From JAKFWI01 sp031398975 (GTDB lineage: Bacteria; Pseudomonadota; Alphaproteobacteria; Caulobacterales; Aquidulcibacteraceae): 64,000 bases of DNA. Shown in pieces: positions 1 through 7,803 of the stretch. The position numbers and the translations under genes are program-made. How positions within the stretch are numbered: the stretch's first letter is position 1; each line of letters opens with the position of its first letter. Below the pieces are notes generated by a model. It saw only the letters and a list, made by a program, of their open reading frames with translations, was not told the origin of the DNA and ran no database searches. The stretch lies in NCBI GenBank assembly GCA_031398975.1, contig JANNOI010000001.1:1-64000 (forward strand). The letters are read 5' to 3'.

Positions 1-83
1 TTAAGATAAAAGCTTTGAGAGATTACTTTGTTGCCAGTTTCTAACGGGAATGCGTTTCATGTCATGCTGACTTAGGCATTCAT

Positions 84-1796
84 CTATGCTGCAATTATCT
101 CCATCTGCTGAGAAATTTTTTGCAACATCGGGGCAATTATATCGGCAGGGACAGGACGACTGAAGTAGAAACCCTGACCTTCATCACATCCACGCATTCG
201 CAAGTAGTCAAGCTGTTCTTGAGTTTCCACACCCTCTGCCGTAATGTTCAACCGCAAGCTTTTTGCCAGAGCAATGATCGCATCGGTGATGGCGGCGCTA
301 TCAGGATTGGACGTGACATCTTGGATAAATGACCGATCAATCTTAAGCATATTCACAGGAAAGCGCTTCAAGTAATTCAGGGAGGAATAACCAGTACCGA
401 AGTCGTCTAGAGCCAAGCATATACCCAGTTCTCGTAATTGTTTTAAGGTTTTAACTGATCGCTCAATGTCACCCATCAAGAAGCTTTCTGTTACTTCTAG
501 TTCCAGGTAAGATGCTTTGAGTCCAGTCTCCTCAAGAATTTGGCTGACGACCTCAACTAGATTCGATTGTTCAAACTGTCGAGCTGACAGATTCACAGAT
601 ATCCGAATTGGGGTAAATTCAGCAAGCTGCCAAACACGGTTTTGGGTACAGGCAGTTCGCAAGACCCATTCACCAATTGGCACGATCAAACCATTGGCTT
701 CTGCAATAGGAATAAACTTTGCTGGAGAAATCAAACCTAAGGTAGGATGCTGCCAGCGAACCAACGCTTCCATCGCTGTAATTTGTCCGCTGTGTAAATC
801 AATCAGAGGTTGATAATAAACCAACATTTCGCTACGCTCAAGCGCTCCATGTAATTCATTTTCTAAAGTCAATCGCTCTTGCAACTGAGCATTAATTTCC
901 GGCGAATAGAATTGGTATTGGCTACGCCCTCTTTGCTTGGCCTGGTACAGTGTCATGTGAGCCTGTTGCAAAAGTTGATCTACGCTATTACAATCATTTA
1001 GTCCATTAATTGTGATGCCAATGCTGACGGTGATATGAATCGAGTTGCCTTCTAAAGAAAAGGGTTTTCTTAGCGTACTCGATAGTAACTGAGACAGGTG
1101 AATCAAACTTTCAAAAGAAAGAATGTCCATGCGGGCAAAGACAAATTCATCTCCACTCAAATGGGCAAGAATATCTGTTTGTGTCATGCACGTTGATAAC
1201 CTCTGAGCAACTGCTCTTAACAACAAATTTTTTATCTGATGCTCCAATCCATGACTCATAACAATGAAATCATCAATACCAAGCAAAAAGATAGCTACAA
1301 GGCGATGGTTGTTTTCAGGTTGCGATAGAGTCTGATGGAGGCGATCGCGGAATAAATCACGATTGGGTAATCCAGTTAGATCGTCATAATTGGTAATGTA
1401 GTGAATTAACTCATCTAACTTGTGAAGAGTCTGTGAAGTATCCGTCATCAATGTACCCGCTTCATCAGCAAATTCTGTGGGCAGTTCCGGTAGGGTTTTG
1501 GTATTCAGATAATTTTGCAATGCAGTAGATGTCAAAATAACCGGTTTGAGGAGATGATGTAGCGCGTAGAGGGTGGCAGCCGTACCCGCTAACGTAGCCA
1601 ACAGAGCAACGCTCATAACTCGCGCCGCCATCTCCAAGGAATAGGAGTTTGAGATGATGAAACTGAAGAGTAAGGTCAGAAGTGGTACATGAGTGCCCAA
1701 AAATGCTACCAACATTATTTTAGCGGTATAACTTTTCTTTAGCCATCCGAAATGAGCTAGGAACGAGTATAGGTAGAGTTTGTGATTGAGCTTCAT
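84..1796 (-). CDS. GGDEF-EAL cyclic-di-GMP signalling protein (cyanobacterial)
   Basis: Membrane-anchored c-di-GMP turnover protein of 570 aa. Two hydrophobic segments near residues 28-50 and 58-80 precede a GGDEF domain (about 130-300) and an EAL domain (about 310-565). The GGDEF signature is degenerate (SGDEF, in HLSGDEFVFAR) and no RxxD inhibitory site stands before it, so cyclase activity is uncertain. The EAL half keeps its key motifs: EALVRW, the TES stretch, DDFGTGYSSL, KIDRSF and EGVET. It is therefore probably an active phosphodiesterase. No PAS or GAF sensor is visible; the short membrane part is the only candidate input. The gene carries a HIP1 octamer at 1341-1348, typical of cyanobacteria. 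It stands alone, with 368 bp without a gene behind its start. Confidence 0.9.
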   Translation of the reverse strand: MKLNHKLYLYSFLAHFGWLKKSYTAKIMLVAFLGTHVPLLTLLFSFIISNSYSLEMAARVMSVALLATLAGTAATLYALHHLLKPVILTSTALQNYLNTKTLPELPTEFADEAGTLMTDTSQTLHKLDELIHYITNYDDLTGLPNRDLFRDRLHQTLSQPENNHRLVAIFLLGIDDFIVMSHGLEHQIKNLLLRAVAQRLSTCMTQTDILAHLSGDEFVFARMDILSFESLIHLSQLLSSTLRKPFSLEGNSIHITVSIGITINGLNDCNSVDQLLQQAHMTLYQAKQRGRSQYQFYSPEINAQLQERLTLENELHGALERSEMLVYYQPLIDLHSGQITAMEALVRWQHPTLGLISPAKFIPIAEANGLIVPIGEWVLRTACTQNRVWQLAEFTPIRISVNLSARQFEQSNLVEVVSQILEETGLKASYLELEVTESFLMGDIERSVKTLKQLRELGICLALDDFGTGYSSLNYLKRFPVNMLKIDRSFIQDVTSNPDSAAITDAIIALAKSLRLNITAEGVETQEQLDYLRMRGCDEGQGFYFSRPVPADIIAPMLQKISQQMEIIAA

Positions 1797-2164
1797 AAAT
1801 TCTGTTTGATAGTTGACAAGTTAGTTCCGAGTTATCCTGGCAAAAGAGTATTTTTGATTTACAATCCAGTAGAATCAGCTCCTGTGGAACCCAAGCCTGA
1901 TCAGGTTATATATTATGCTTCCCAATATCTGTTTCTACTTAATATGTGTGATGATAAAGTTTCTGTAAAACTTATTCTGCAAGCAATTTTCCACTTATAA
2001 CAAGATAGTATTGATTGTTACACTGTTAACAGTTGCCGTCCTCCGGCTTAAAAGATGTTCAGCCCTCAAAACTCTTTTGGTTTTGAGGGCTGACTTTGGG
2101 TATTTCAGGCTAGCATCTTTGTAATCAGTAATCAGATAAAAGCTATTTCTAATTACCCATCAAT
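1797..2164. other. Intergenic stretch, cyanobacterial part
   Basis: 368 bp of AT-rich DNA between the GGDEF-EAL gene and the next minus-strand gene. It holds the inverted repeat at 2060-2092 and presumably the promoter of the GGDEF-EAL gene. A 72-codon plus-strand reading frame at 1782-2000 has no recognisable composition or ribosome site and is not called. I see no RNA gene here. Confidence 0.5.
2060..2092 (-). terminator. Strong hairpin, putative terminator
   Basis: A perfect 13-bp stem (CAGCCCTCAAAAC paired with GTTTTGAGGGCTG) closes a 7-nt loop. It lies about 70 bp beyond the stop codon of the 2165-3052 gene on the minus strand. The following U-tract is weak (CATCTTTT a few bases on), so factor-independent termination is likely but not certain. 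Confidence 0.55.
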
Positions 2165-3052
2165 TTAAATCTCAGCCACCGCCCGTTCAATCAAGCGACG
2201 TGCCAAAGTTTGCGTACCCGTGTGTTCATAATAATTGGTCGCTACATCCAGGAATGCCGCCAGGTAGTCTAACTTGTCATCTGCAATTTCAACAAAACCT
2301 TGCAAGTTGTGGGCAACTTTTTGTGGCGTTAAATTATTAGCATCCACTAGCCCACTCATCCAACCTTTAACTGAGTCAAAGCTTTCGCCGATAAAGTTAA
2401 GTTTACCAGCAGAATTGTTTCCTGGAATCACATCTTTGATGTTTTGGAAAGTCGAGTTTTTTTCTAACTCCTGTGGATTTGTTTGATTAAGCCCGGATAT
2501 TGCTTTGCTGATAAAGTCTGGGCCTAAGGGTATTAAACCATCAACACAAACTAATGCCACCATGCGGATCAGCGATTCACCACTATATTCACCTAAAGAG
2601 GCGACAAAATCACCAATACTGTCTCCAGGAATGCCGTTAATTTGGCAGAAGGCTACCAACTCAGCGACTAATTTTAATGTTAGATCGATGGTTTGGGCTT
2701 TGTCAGGTTTGGGAGTGACGGAGTTTAAAAAACCCAACAGAGGAATTTTCTCGCCAACTTTGTTAGCTAAAGCGGCTGCACCAAGAGCCTTATCTGTACC
2801 ATCAACGGTTTGATACAGCCACAAAGCTGTTTGGTATCCTTGGGATTTGTCGTTGAATAGATAAATCGCTCGTTCGCCAATTTGTTGAATTAAATCTTCG
2901 TCGGTTTCACCAGTGACGGTCTTAATGGTGTTGACAAAGCCAACGGTATTTTGCCACTGTCCAGGAGCGACAAAATCAAGGGAGTTTAACAAAGAAATAG
3001 TCAAGCCGCTAGTTGGTAATTGATCAACCAACTCAAAAATCGATTTGCTCAC
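2165..3052 (-). CDS. Cyanobacterial conserved protein of unknown function
   Basis: 295-aa acidic protein with no signal peptide or clear membrane segment. I do not recognise a catalytic motif. The composition (many alternating hydrophobic and small residues, LLGFLNSVTP, GDFVASLGEYSGESLIRMV) suggests an all-helical soluble protein, perhaps a repeat-type scaffold. The start MSKSIFELVDQLP is preceded on the minus strand by AATCAGGAGATTTTTGTGAGC, giving an AGGAG ribosome site at suitable spacing. It lies 48 bp upstream of the lipoprotein-gene stop region on the same strand and could share a transcript with it. Only the existence of the gene is well supported; its function is unknown. Confidence 0.7.
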   Translation of the reverse strand: MSKSIFELVDQLPTSGLTISLLNSLDFVAPGQWQNTVGFVNTIKTVTGETDEDLIQQIGERAIYLFNDKSQGYQTALWLYQTVDGTDKALGAAALANKVGEKIPLLGFLNSVTPKPDKAQTIDLTLKLVAELVAFCQINGIPGDSIGDFVASLGEYSGESLIRMVALVCVDGLIPLGPDFISKAISGLNQTNPQELEKNSTFQNIKDVIPGNNSAGKLNFIGESFDSVKGWMSGLVDANNLTPQKVAHNLQGFVEIADDKLDYLAAFLDVATNYYEHTGTQTLARRLIERAVAEI

Positions 3053-3100
3053 AAAAATCTCCTGATTCAGAGTTTCTTATCTTTATTTCCAAAATGCGGC

Positions 3101-3610
3101 TTATTTTAGTTTGGCCAGAGCATTAAGATTAAATTTCTTTAACCAATCTGCGCGATCGCTAGCTGTAAATGTAGAAATGCGGGAAAGTACTTTTACTTGG
3201 TACTTACCTACCAAAATTGCACTTTGCGTCTTACCTTGTTCCACCGCCGGATAACCGCCAATTTTTTTGGTACTCTTGGAAAACTTTGCTGCTGCATCAG
3301 GTGTACTGGTGGTATCCGAAATGGATAGCATGGCTACATCTTTACCATCTTTTTTTAACTTCGCTTCAGCAAAACCTTTTTTCTCTTGGGTATAAACACG
3401 CTGATAGCCATCACTAGCACCTGGGAAGAATTTGTTAAATTCGCTACCTTGAGTTGCTTTCTTGACAACCGCTTGACCGCTTTTTTGTTGAGTGCTTTCT
3501 TTTTGCGCCTGGTCAAAACGTCCGGGTGCTTGCGGAGTACAGGCTGTTGTTAGTAGTAATACTGACAGCAACAAAGCAGCTAAAACTCTACGCTCACGAT
3601 GTAAAATCAT
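3101..3610 (-). CDS. Small secreted lipoprotein of unknown function
   Basis: 169-aa protein beginning MILHRERRVLAALLLSVLLLTTACTP. A positively charged n-region, a hydrophobic core and a lipobox (LTTAC, Cys near residue 24) mark it as an exported lipoprotein. I chose the ATG at 3610 rather than one 15 codons upstream because AAGGAG stands 8 nt before it. The mature part is Lys-, Gln- and Ser-rich, with a folded-looking segment (FNKFFPGASDGYQRVYTQEKKGFAEAKLKKDG, broken here only as a landmark at about residues 60-95) resembling small cyanobacterial stress lipoproteins. No enzymatic motif is seen. A HIP1 octamer lies inside it at 3152-3159. Confidence 0.7.
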   Translation of the reverse strand: MILHRERRVLAALLLSVLLLTTACTPQAPGRFDQAQKESTQQKSGQAVVKKATQGSEFNKFFPGASDGYQRVYTQEKKGFAEAKLKKDGKDVAMLSISDTTSTPDAAAKFSKSTKKIGGYPAVEQGKTQSAILVGKYQVKVLSRISTFTASDRADWLKKFNLNALAKLK

Positions 3611-3736
3611 TCTTGGCTTCTCCTTATACTTGAGCTTTGAGGCAATTATGTGCACTGTTATCGGTTTTAACCTGGAAATTTACTTTTTGATACTTATTTT
3701 CCTATTTTCTGAGATATTTGTCTGAATTTATCGATG

Positions 3737-3759
3737 GTCAGTAGCTTTAAACTACTGAC
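3737..3759 (-). terminator. Small inverted repeat, putative terminator
   Basis: GTCAGTAG and CTACTGAC pair around a 7-nt loop, 16 bp beyond the stop of the methyltransferase gene on the minus strand. There is no clear U-run, so this is a weak call. Confidence 0.35.
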
Positions 3760-3774
3760 TAATGAGTAGCTTAA

Positions 3775-4419
3775 TTAACTGCGGTAAGCTATAACAGCAT
3801 AGAACGGATCTCCTCCAGCTGCACCCAACCACTGCAAGAAATTCGGTAACGTTGACTTATTAGCTATGACTTCTGGAGTGGTAAATCCTGGTACTGAGTT
3901 GAAGTAGCTTTTGACTAATTCCACTCGATCTGCTTCTGAACCCTCCCGCCAAGCCTGAATCGCCTTTTCAAAAAACATCCGGTTAGAAAAGCTGATGATT
4001 GCCACACCACCAGGTTTAAGAATGCGGTGAATTTCGGAAAATACTGCCTCTGGATATTGCACATACTGCACAGATACGCAGTTAAGAACAGCATCAAAAT
4101 CTTCATCTGGCAAGGGTAGCTGGGGATTTTCATTGAGATTTTGCACGAAGTAATGATTTAAGTGGGGATTACGTGCAAGTTCCTCAGCATTGAGTCCGTG
4201 TCCCTCTACATGGGAAAACTGCATCTCTTCAGGTAGATGAGACACCCAGCTACTCATCATATCAAGGATGCGCGTGTCGGGTTTGAGGCGATCGCCATAT
4301 AAATTCTTTAGCTGTTGAATAAATCCTTCATCGACATGGGTGACAAAGCGAGGATAAGCATAGAACAGCTTATCGTCTGTGTCATCTAATTTCAGGCGTT
4401 GATTCGGTTTTAGCTGCAT
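3775..4419 (-). CDS. Class I SAM-dependent methyltransferase
   Basis: 214-aa soluble protein with a methyltransferase type 11-like Rossmann core. Motif I is degenerate (RILDMMSSWVSHLP instead of a glycine-rich loop). The acidic motif after beta-2 is weak. Motif IV-like FDAVLNCVSVQYVQYPEAVFSEIHRILKPGG is clear (about residues 108-138, with the LKPGG hallmark). It resembles the cyanobacterial and plant family of uncharacterised methyltransferases with an N-terminal KLDDTDDKLFYAYPRFVTHVD segment. The substrate is unknown. It is divergent from the glycosyltransferase gene across 138 bp that must hold both promoters. A HIP1 octamer lies at 4288-4295. Confidence 0.8.
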   Translation of the reverse strand: MQLKPNQRLKLDDTDDKLFYAYPRFVTHVDEGFIQQLKNLYGDRLKPDTRILDMMSSWVSHLPEEMQFSHVEGHGLNAEELARNPHLNHYFVQNLNENPQLPLPDEDFDAVLNCVSVQYVQYPEAVFSEIHRILKPGGVAIISFSNRMFFEKAIQAWREGSEADRVELVKSYFNSVPGFTTPEVIANKSTLPNFLQWLGAAGGDPFYAVIAYRS

Positions 4420-4557
4420 AAATCTCGTTTGGGAGAACTTTTTTGGAATATTGCGGCAATTTTAGGTATTTTTAAACAAGCACTACATAACATATTTTAA
4501 TAACACCAAGACACATAAACGAGTCAACATAGCAGCATTCAAGTCTTATTAATATTA

Positions 4558-6216
4558 ATGTTCTATAAATTACACTTCTTACAGCATATTTGGCGTCAAA
4601 TCCTCCTAGTAGCATCATTACCATATTTTAGTTTGTTAGTTTGGATACTACCCTTACTACTATTTACTTCTGGACACAATAGCCTAATGGCACATGATGA
4701 AGCACTTTATGCTTCGCGGGCACGCCTGATGTTTGATTCGGGTAACTGGATAACTCCTTGGGAAAGGGCACATCATAAGACTCCTGGCCCATATTGGTTA
4801 ATTGCCAGTTTCTACAAACTTTTTGGGATCAATGATACTAGTGCGCGTCTTCCTAGCATGATTGCTGGCATTTTGAGCCTATTGCTTGTGTATGAAATCG
4901 GCAAAATTCTGCTAGGTAAAAAATTAGCAAGGCTTGCTGCTGCAATTTTAAGTGTAGAATTTCTCTGGTTGCAATATTGTCGCTTAAGTACACCTGATGT
5001 GCCTATGGTTTTCTTGGTACTTTTAGCTATTTTGGGTTTAATAAAAACTGAATTACATCCTAAATATTACTACTTTTGGAGTTTTATTTCTGGTTTAAGT
5101 TTAGGTTTAGGTTTCTTAGTCAGAAGCTTTATGATTTTTTTGCCAATCATTGCTTTATTGCCTTATTTAATTTGGGAGCATCGCCGTCATCGTCATCTTA
5201 CTAACCCAATTTTGTATTTAGGCTTTTTCGTAGGCTTAATGCCTACCTTCATTTGGCTGTGGTTTAGCTGGCTGCACTACGGAAATCAGAGTTTTGAGGA
5301 GTTGTTGAAGTTCGTTGTGGATCTAAGTTCTAAGGATCATTATCAAAATGGAGCGTTTTTTTATGTATGGAATATTCCTTTAAAATCGTTTCCTTGGGCT
5401 TTATTCGGGGTTTTAGGTTTGTTTATAACTTTACGTCGCCCCCTTCCTCGCTACCAATTAATATTAGTTGGTTTTCCACTCGTCCTATTTTTTGAACTTA
5501 GTCTTTTCACTACTCGTTTCCCTCACTATAGTCTTTGTCTTTATCCGTTCATAGCTTTGTTTGCTTCTGTGGGTTTAAACTGGCTATGTAATATTTACCA
5601 AATAGGAATTACTTCACAATTTTCTATTCCAAAAGGTAAAAGAAATATATTAAATTTATTTGCCAAGAAGAACCTTCCCCGAAACCTCAGCTATAGCTTT
5701 GGTGGGTTAGGTGTTTTACTTGTAATAGTGAGTATTATCGTTCTTAGTTGGGGTGATTCTGACATCCGCAAGTATGCAATTATTGGCTTGGCTATAGGGT
5801 TGGGTTGGTTAATTTTGCCTGTAGTATGGATTGGTCGTTACCACTTTGGCAAAAAATTTCTTACAACTCGTTACTGGATTGCAAGTTGGTTAATTCCCTG
5901 TTGGCTAGGTTTGGCGGTTATGGGTAGCATAGGTCTATTAAGTGACTATAACCCTGTTTTGAGAGTTTTTCTACAACAAAGTGCGATCGCTCCTTTTGTC
6001 CAATCTCATCCTATCTACTATGTGCAGATAGACCAGAAAACCCAAGTACTGCTTGATTTTTATCTTTCTATTCACGCCCAACAGGTAGTCTCTATTTCCC
6101 AAGTACCCACTTTCAGCTATGCTTGGATTTATACAGATCAATCCCCCAAATTATCTCGGACTTACCGCATTCTCGGTACAGTAAAAGAGTATCAGTTGAT
6201 TCAAATCCTTCCTTAG
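4558..6216 (+). CDS. GT39/ArnT-like membrane glycosyltransferase
   Basis: 552-aa polytopic protein with about 11-13 hydrophobic segments. The first periplasmic loop carries the acidic MAHDEALYASRARLMF motif (about residues 43-58) typical of the dolichyl/undecaprenyl-phosphate mannosyltransferase and ArnT family (PMT_2). KTPGPYWLIASFYKLFG and the SARLPS motif follow. The family transfers a sugar from a polyprenyl-phosphate donor to lipid or protein in the inner membrane. The cargo here cannot be told. This is the last intact gene of the cyanobacterial part; the DNA beyond its stop remains AT-rich for about 140 bp and then changes abruptly. A HIP1 octamer lies at 5983-5990. Confidence 0.85.
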   Translation: MFYKLHFLQHIWRQILLVASLPYFSLLVWILPLLLFTSGHNSLMAHDEALYASRARLMFDSGNWITPWERAHHKTPGPYWLIASFYKLFGINDTSARLPSMIAGILSLLLVYEIGKILLGKKLARLAAAILSVEFLWLQYCRLSTPDVPMVFLVLLAILGLIKTELHPKYYYFWSFISGLSLGLGFLVRSFMIFLPIIALLPYLIWEHRRHRHLTNPILYLGFFVGLMPTFIWLWFSWLHYGNQSFEELLKFVVDLSSKDHYQNGAFFYVWNIPLKSFPWALFGVLGLFITLRRPLPRYQLILVGFPLVLFFELSLFTTRFPHYSLCLYPFIALFASVGLNWLCNIYQIGITSQFSIPKGKRNILNLFAKKNLPRNLSYSFGGLGVLLVIVSIIVLSWGDSDIRKYAIIGLAIGLGWLILPVVWIGRYHFGKKFLTTRYWIASWLIPCWLGLAVMGSIGLLSDYNPVLRVFLQQSAIAPFVQSHPIYYVQIDQKTQVLLDFYLSIHAQQVVSISQVPTFSYAWIYTDQSPKLSRTYRILGTVKEYQLIQILP

Positions 6217-6321
6217 TAGTCAACCAACCTAAAATTGCTATTAAACTTTACGTATTTTAAATAAATAATTTTCATTAAATCATTTAGCAAGCGAGTTAAT
6301 AATCTTGGACGTTAGTATTAT

Positions 6322-6924
6322 TTGTTGCATAAGTTAAAATGTTTTATAAAACTTAGCCTGACCGAGCAGCTCGTGGAGGCGATGCAAGGCTTTTTCGGCT
6401 CGATCGACCGGTCGATCCACGACGAGTTCCGCTACATCGCCACCTATATCTCCCAGACCCGCGATGAAATCGCCGCGTTCCGCCCCAACGACATCAAGAA
6501 CGCCCGCCTGCCCACCGCCGGGGCCGAGCTCGAGGCGATCGTCAAGAACACCGAGGACGCCACCAATACCATCATGGCCGCCGCCGAGCAGATCATGTCC
6601 GCCGACATCGCCGATGACGGCGCCTATCGCCGCTTCGTGAACGCCAAGATGGTGGAGGTGTTCGAGGCCTGCTCCTTCCAGGACATAACCGGCCAGCGGG
6701 TGCGCAAGGTCGTCGATACGCTGCGCCATATCGAGGAGCGGGTGACGCGCTTCGCCCACGTGATGGGCGTCAAGGACGCCCAGGACGGCGAGGCCAGCCC
6801 CGAGGACAGCCGCCGCGCCGCGAACCTGCTCAACGGCCCGGCCCTGAACGGCCCGGAAACCAGCCAGCGCGACATCGACGCGATGTTCGCCAACCAGGCC
6901 GATATCGACAAGATGTTCGGCTGA
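6322..6924 (+). CDS. cheZ: CheZ-family protein, 5' end replaced at the junction
   Basis: Open frame of 200 codons, of which the first 11 or so (MLHKLKCFIKL) come from AT-rich foreign DNA. The authentic part begins near SLTEQLVEAMQGFF. The middle carries the CheZ active-site stretch CSFQDITGQRVRKVV (about residues 113-127). Its Asp and Gln match the D143/Q147 pair used by E. coli CheZ to hydrolyse phospho-CheY. The C-terminus SQRDIDAMFANQADIDKMFG looks like the CheY-binding tail, here with a DIDxMF repeat. The start codon at 6322 is an accident of the join and the true N-terminus is missing. Alphaproteobacterial CheZ proteins are usually somewhat over 200 aa, so only a modest N-terminal part is lost. 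Confidence 0.75.
   Translation: MLHKLKCFIKLSLTEQLVEAMQGFFGSIDRSIHDEFRYIATYISQTRDEIAAFRPNDIKNARLPTAGAELEAIVKNTEDATNTIMAAAEQIMSADIADDGAYRRFVNAKMVEVFEACSFQDITGQRVRKVVDTLRHIEERVTRFAHVMGVKDAQDGEASPEDSRRAANLLNGPALNGPETSQRDIDAMFANQADIDKMFG
6325..6370. other. Junction between cyanobacterial and alphaproteobacterial DNA
   Basis: Up to about 6355 the sequence is AT-rich (for example TTAAAATGTTTTATAAAAC). From about 6360 it is strongly GC-rich with alphaproteobacterial codon use. The switch falls within the apparent beginning of a CheZ-like reading frame. No insertion sequence, integrase, tRNA gene or direct repeat is visible at the join. The simplest reading is an assembly chimera. Confidence 0.85.
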
Positions 6925-6942
6925 TCAGAGCCGTTCTCCGCC

Positions 6943-6993
6943 TAGACCGTTTCCCGAAAAGTGTTACGCGGTTTTCGGACGAGAAACGGTCTA
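6943..6993. repeat. Dispersed palindromic element, copy 1
   Basis: A 51-bp element with perfect 10-bp terminal inverted repeats (TAGACCGTTT / AAACGGTCTA) and an inner inverted pair (CCGAAAA / TTTTCGG). Its first 42 bases recur identically at 19190-19231. Short palindromes with CCCGAAAA...TTTTCGG cores are common between genes in many alphaproteobacteria. Confidence 0.8.
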
Positions 6994-7004
6994 CCTTAAA
7001 GTGC

Positions 7005-7054
7005 AGAGCGGTTTTTCTCGATTGGATTGATTCAATCCAATCGAGAACCGCTCT
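7005..7054. repeat. Long imperfect hairpin next to the palindromic element
   Basis: AGAGCGG and CCGCTCT arms enclose a further inverted pair CTCGATTGGATTGA / TCAATCCAATCGAG. The stem has more than 20 pairs with one 3-nt bulge and almost no loop. The outer CCGCTCTA end also closes the second copy of the dispersed element at 19231-19241. It may be a transcription terminator for cheZ as well as a repeat. Confidence 0.65.
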
Positions 7055-7140
7055 AGGCGTGAGCGTAGGCCACAGTGGCTATCTCTTCAGCCAGAGCATG
7101 ATGCTGGCGAGCTCGATGACGCCTTGCATCTACCGCGGGA

Positions 7141-7530
7141 TCAATATGCGCGAAGCCCGAGATGCGCGCTCATTGGTTCGAAGTCACTATCGTGGTGCAG
7201 CAGCTCATGGCCACGTCGAATGCAGAACGCGCCGATGATGACATCGATGGTCTTGCGGGGCGTCTGGCCCAGCGCGCGCAAGGCGCGATAAAGCCGCGCC
7301 GCTTCGACGGCCGCCTGATCGCCAAGCATGTCTTCCATTTGGAAGGTCCGCAGCGCCGCCTCAATTTGCGCCGCATGCGCTTCACTGCGCGCGCCCTGCA
7401 AACACTCAAGCAAGATGAGATCGCCGACGATGATGTCGTTCGGATCGGCGATGGTCCGCAATTTCGTGACCGCCGCACTCGCTTCATTGCGGAAATGCGC
7501 GATCCAGACCGAGCTGTCGACAACGATCAC
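7141..7530 (-). CDS. vapC: VapC-type PIN-domain ribonuclease toxin
   Basis: 129-aa PIN-domain protein. The acidic residues of the metal site are visible: Asp5 in VVDSSVWIAHF, Glu near residue 43 in LILLECLQG, Asp near 96 in KTIDVIIGAFC and Asp near 116 in HHDSDFE. VapC toxins cleave tRNA or rRNA. The gene overlaps vapB by 4 bp and is translated after it, the usual antitoxin-first order. The length is normal and nothing suggests inactivation. Confidence 0.9.
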   Translation of the reverse strand: MIVVDSSVWIAHFRNEASAAVTKLRTIADPNDIIVGDLILLECLQGARSEAHAAQIEAALRTFQMEDMLGDQAAVEAARLYRALRALGQTPRKTIDVIIGAFCIRRGHELLHHDSDFEPMSAHLGLRAY

Positions 7531-7733
7531 GCGCGCGCGTCGCCATCGCGCCGCATGGATGCCAGGTCACCGTCCCACCCGATCCCGGCGGTCGCCCGAA
7601 TGGCCTCCCGGCGCCGCGTCTGACTGACCACCTGGCGCAACGCCTCCTCAACCGTAGCCCGCTTGGTTGCTAAACCCGTAGCGGCCATCGCCTCGTCGAG
7701 GAGTGCGTCGTCGATTTCGATATTGGTCCGCAT
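7527..7733 (-). CDS. vapB: VapB-type antitoxin
   Basis: 68-aa antitoxin with an N-terminal ribbon-helix-helix (MRTNIEIDDALLDEAMAAT, then a TVEEALRQVV helix). The flexible C-terminal tail, with GIGWDGDLASMRRD, would wrap around and block VapC. The pattern matches the VapB_antitoxin family. A palindrome just upstream (7747-7774) is the probable autoregulatory operator. The start ATG at 7733 has a GAGG stretch 6-9 nt upstream. Confidence 0.85.
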   Translation of the reverse strand: MRTNIEIDDALLDEAMAATGLATKRATVEEALRQVVSQTRRREAIRATAGIGWDGDLASMRRDGDARA

Positions 7734-7746
7734 AGCAGAGCCTCAA

Positions 7747-7774
7747 TGTGTATGACGGACCGGATATATACACA
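7747..7774 (-). promoter_or_regulatory. Putative vapBC operator
   Basis: TGTGTAT and ATACACA form a 7-bp inverted repeat with a 14-bp spacer, 13 bp before the vapB start. The arm nearer the promoter lies within TGTATATATCC on the minus strand, which could serve as a -10 region. VapB proteins normally repress their own promoter through such sites. Confidence 0.5.
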
Positions 7775-7803
7775 TCGTCAGCCAAAACAAGCTGGAGCGT
7801 CCT

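Noticed and set aside
1782..2000. 72-codon plus-strand frame overlapping the start of the GGDEF-EAL gene
   Set aside because: No ribosome site, no family resemblance, and it runs into the opposite gene's start; treated as chance in AT-rich DNA.
6322..6354. The first eleven codons of the cheZ frame as a real N-terminus
   Set aside because: They are in AT-rich foreign DNA and lack similarity to CheZ; the frame is open by chance across the join.
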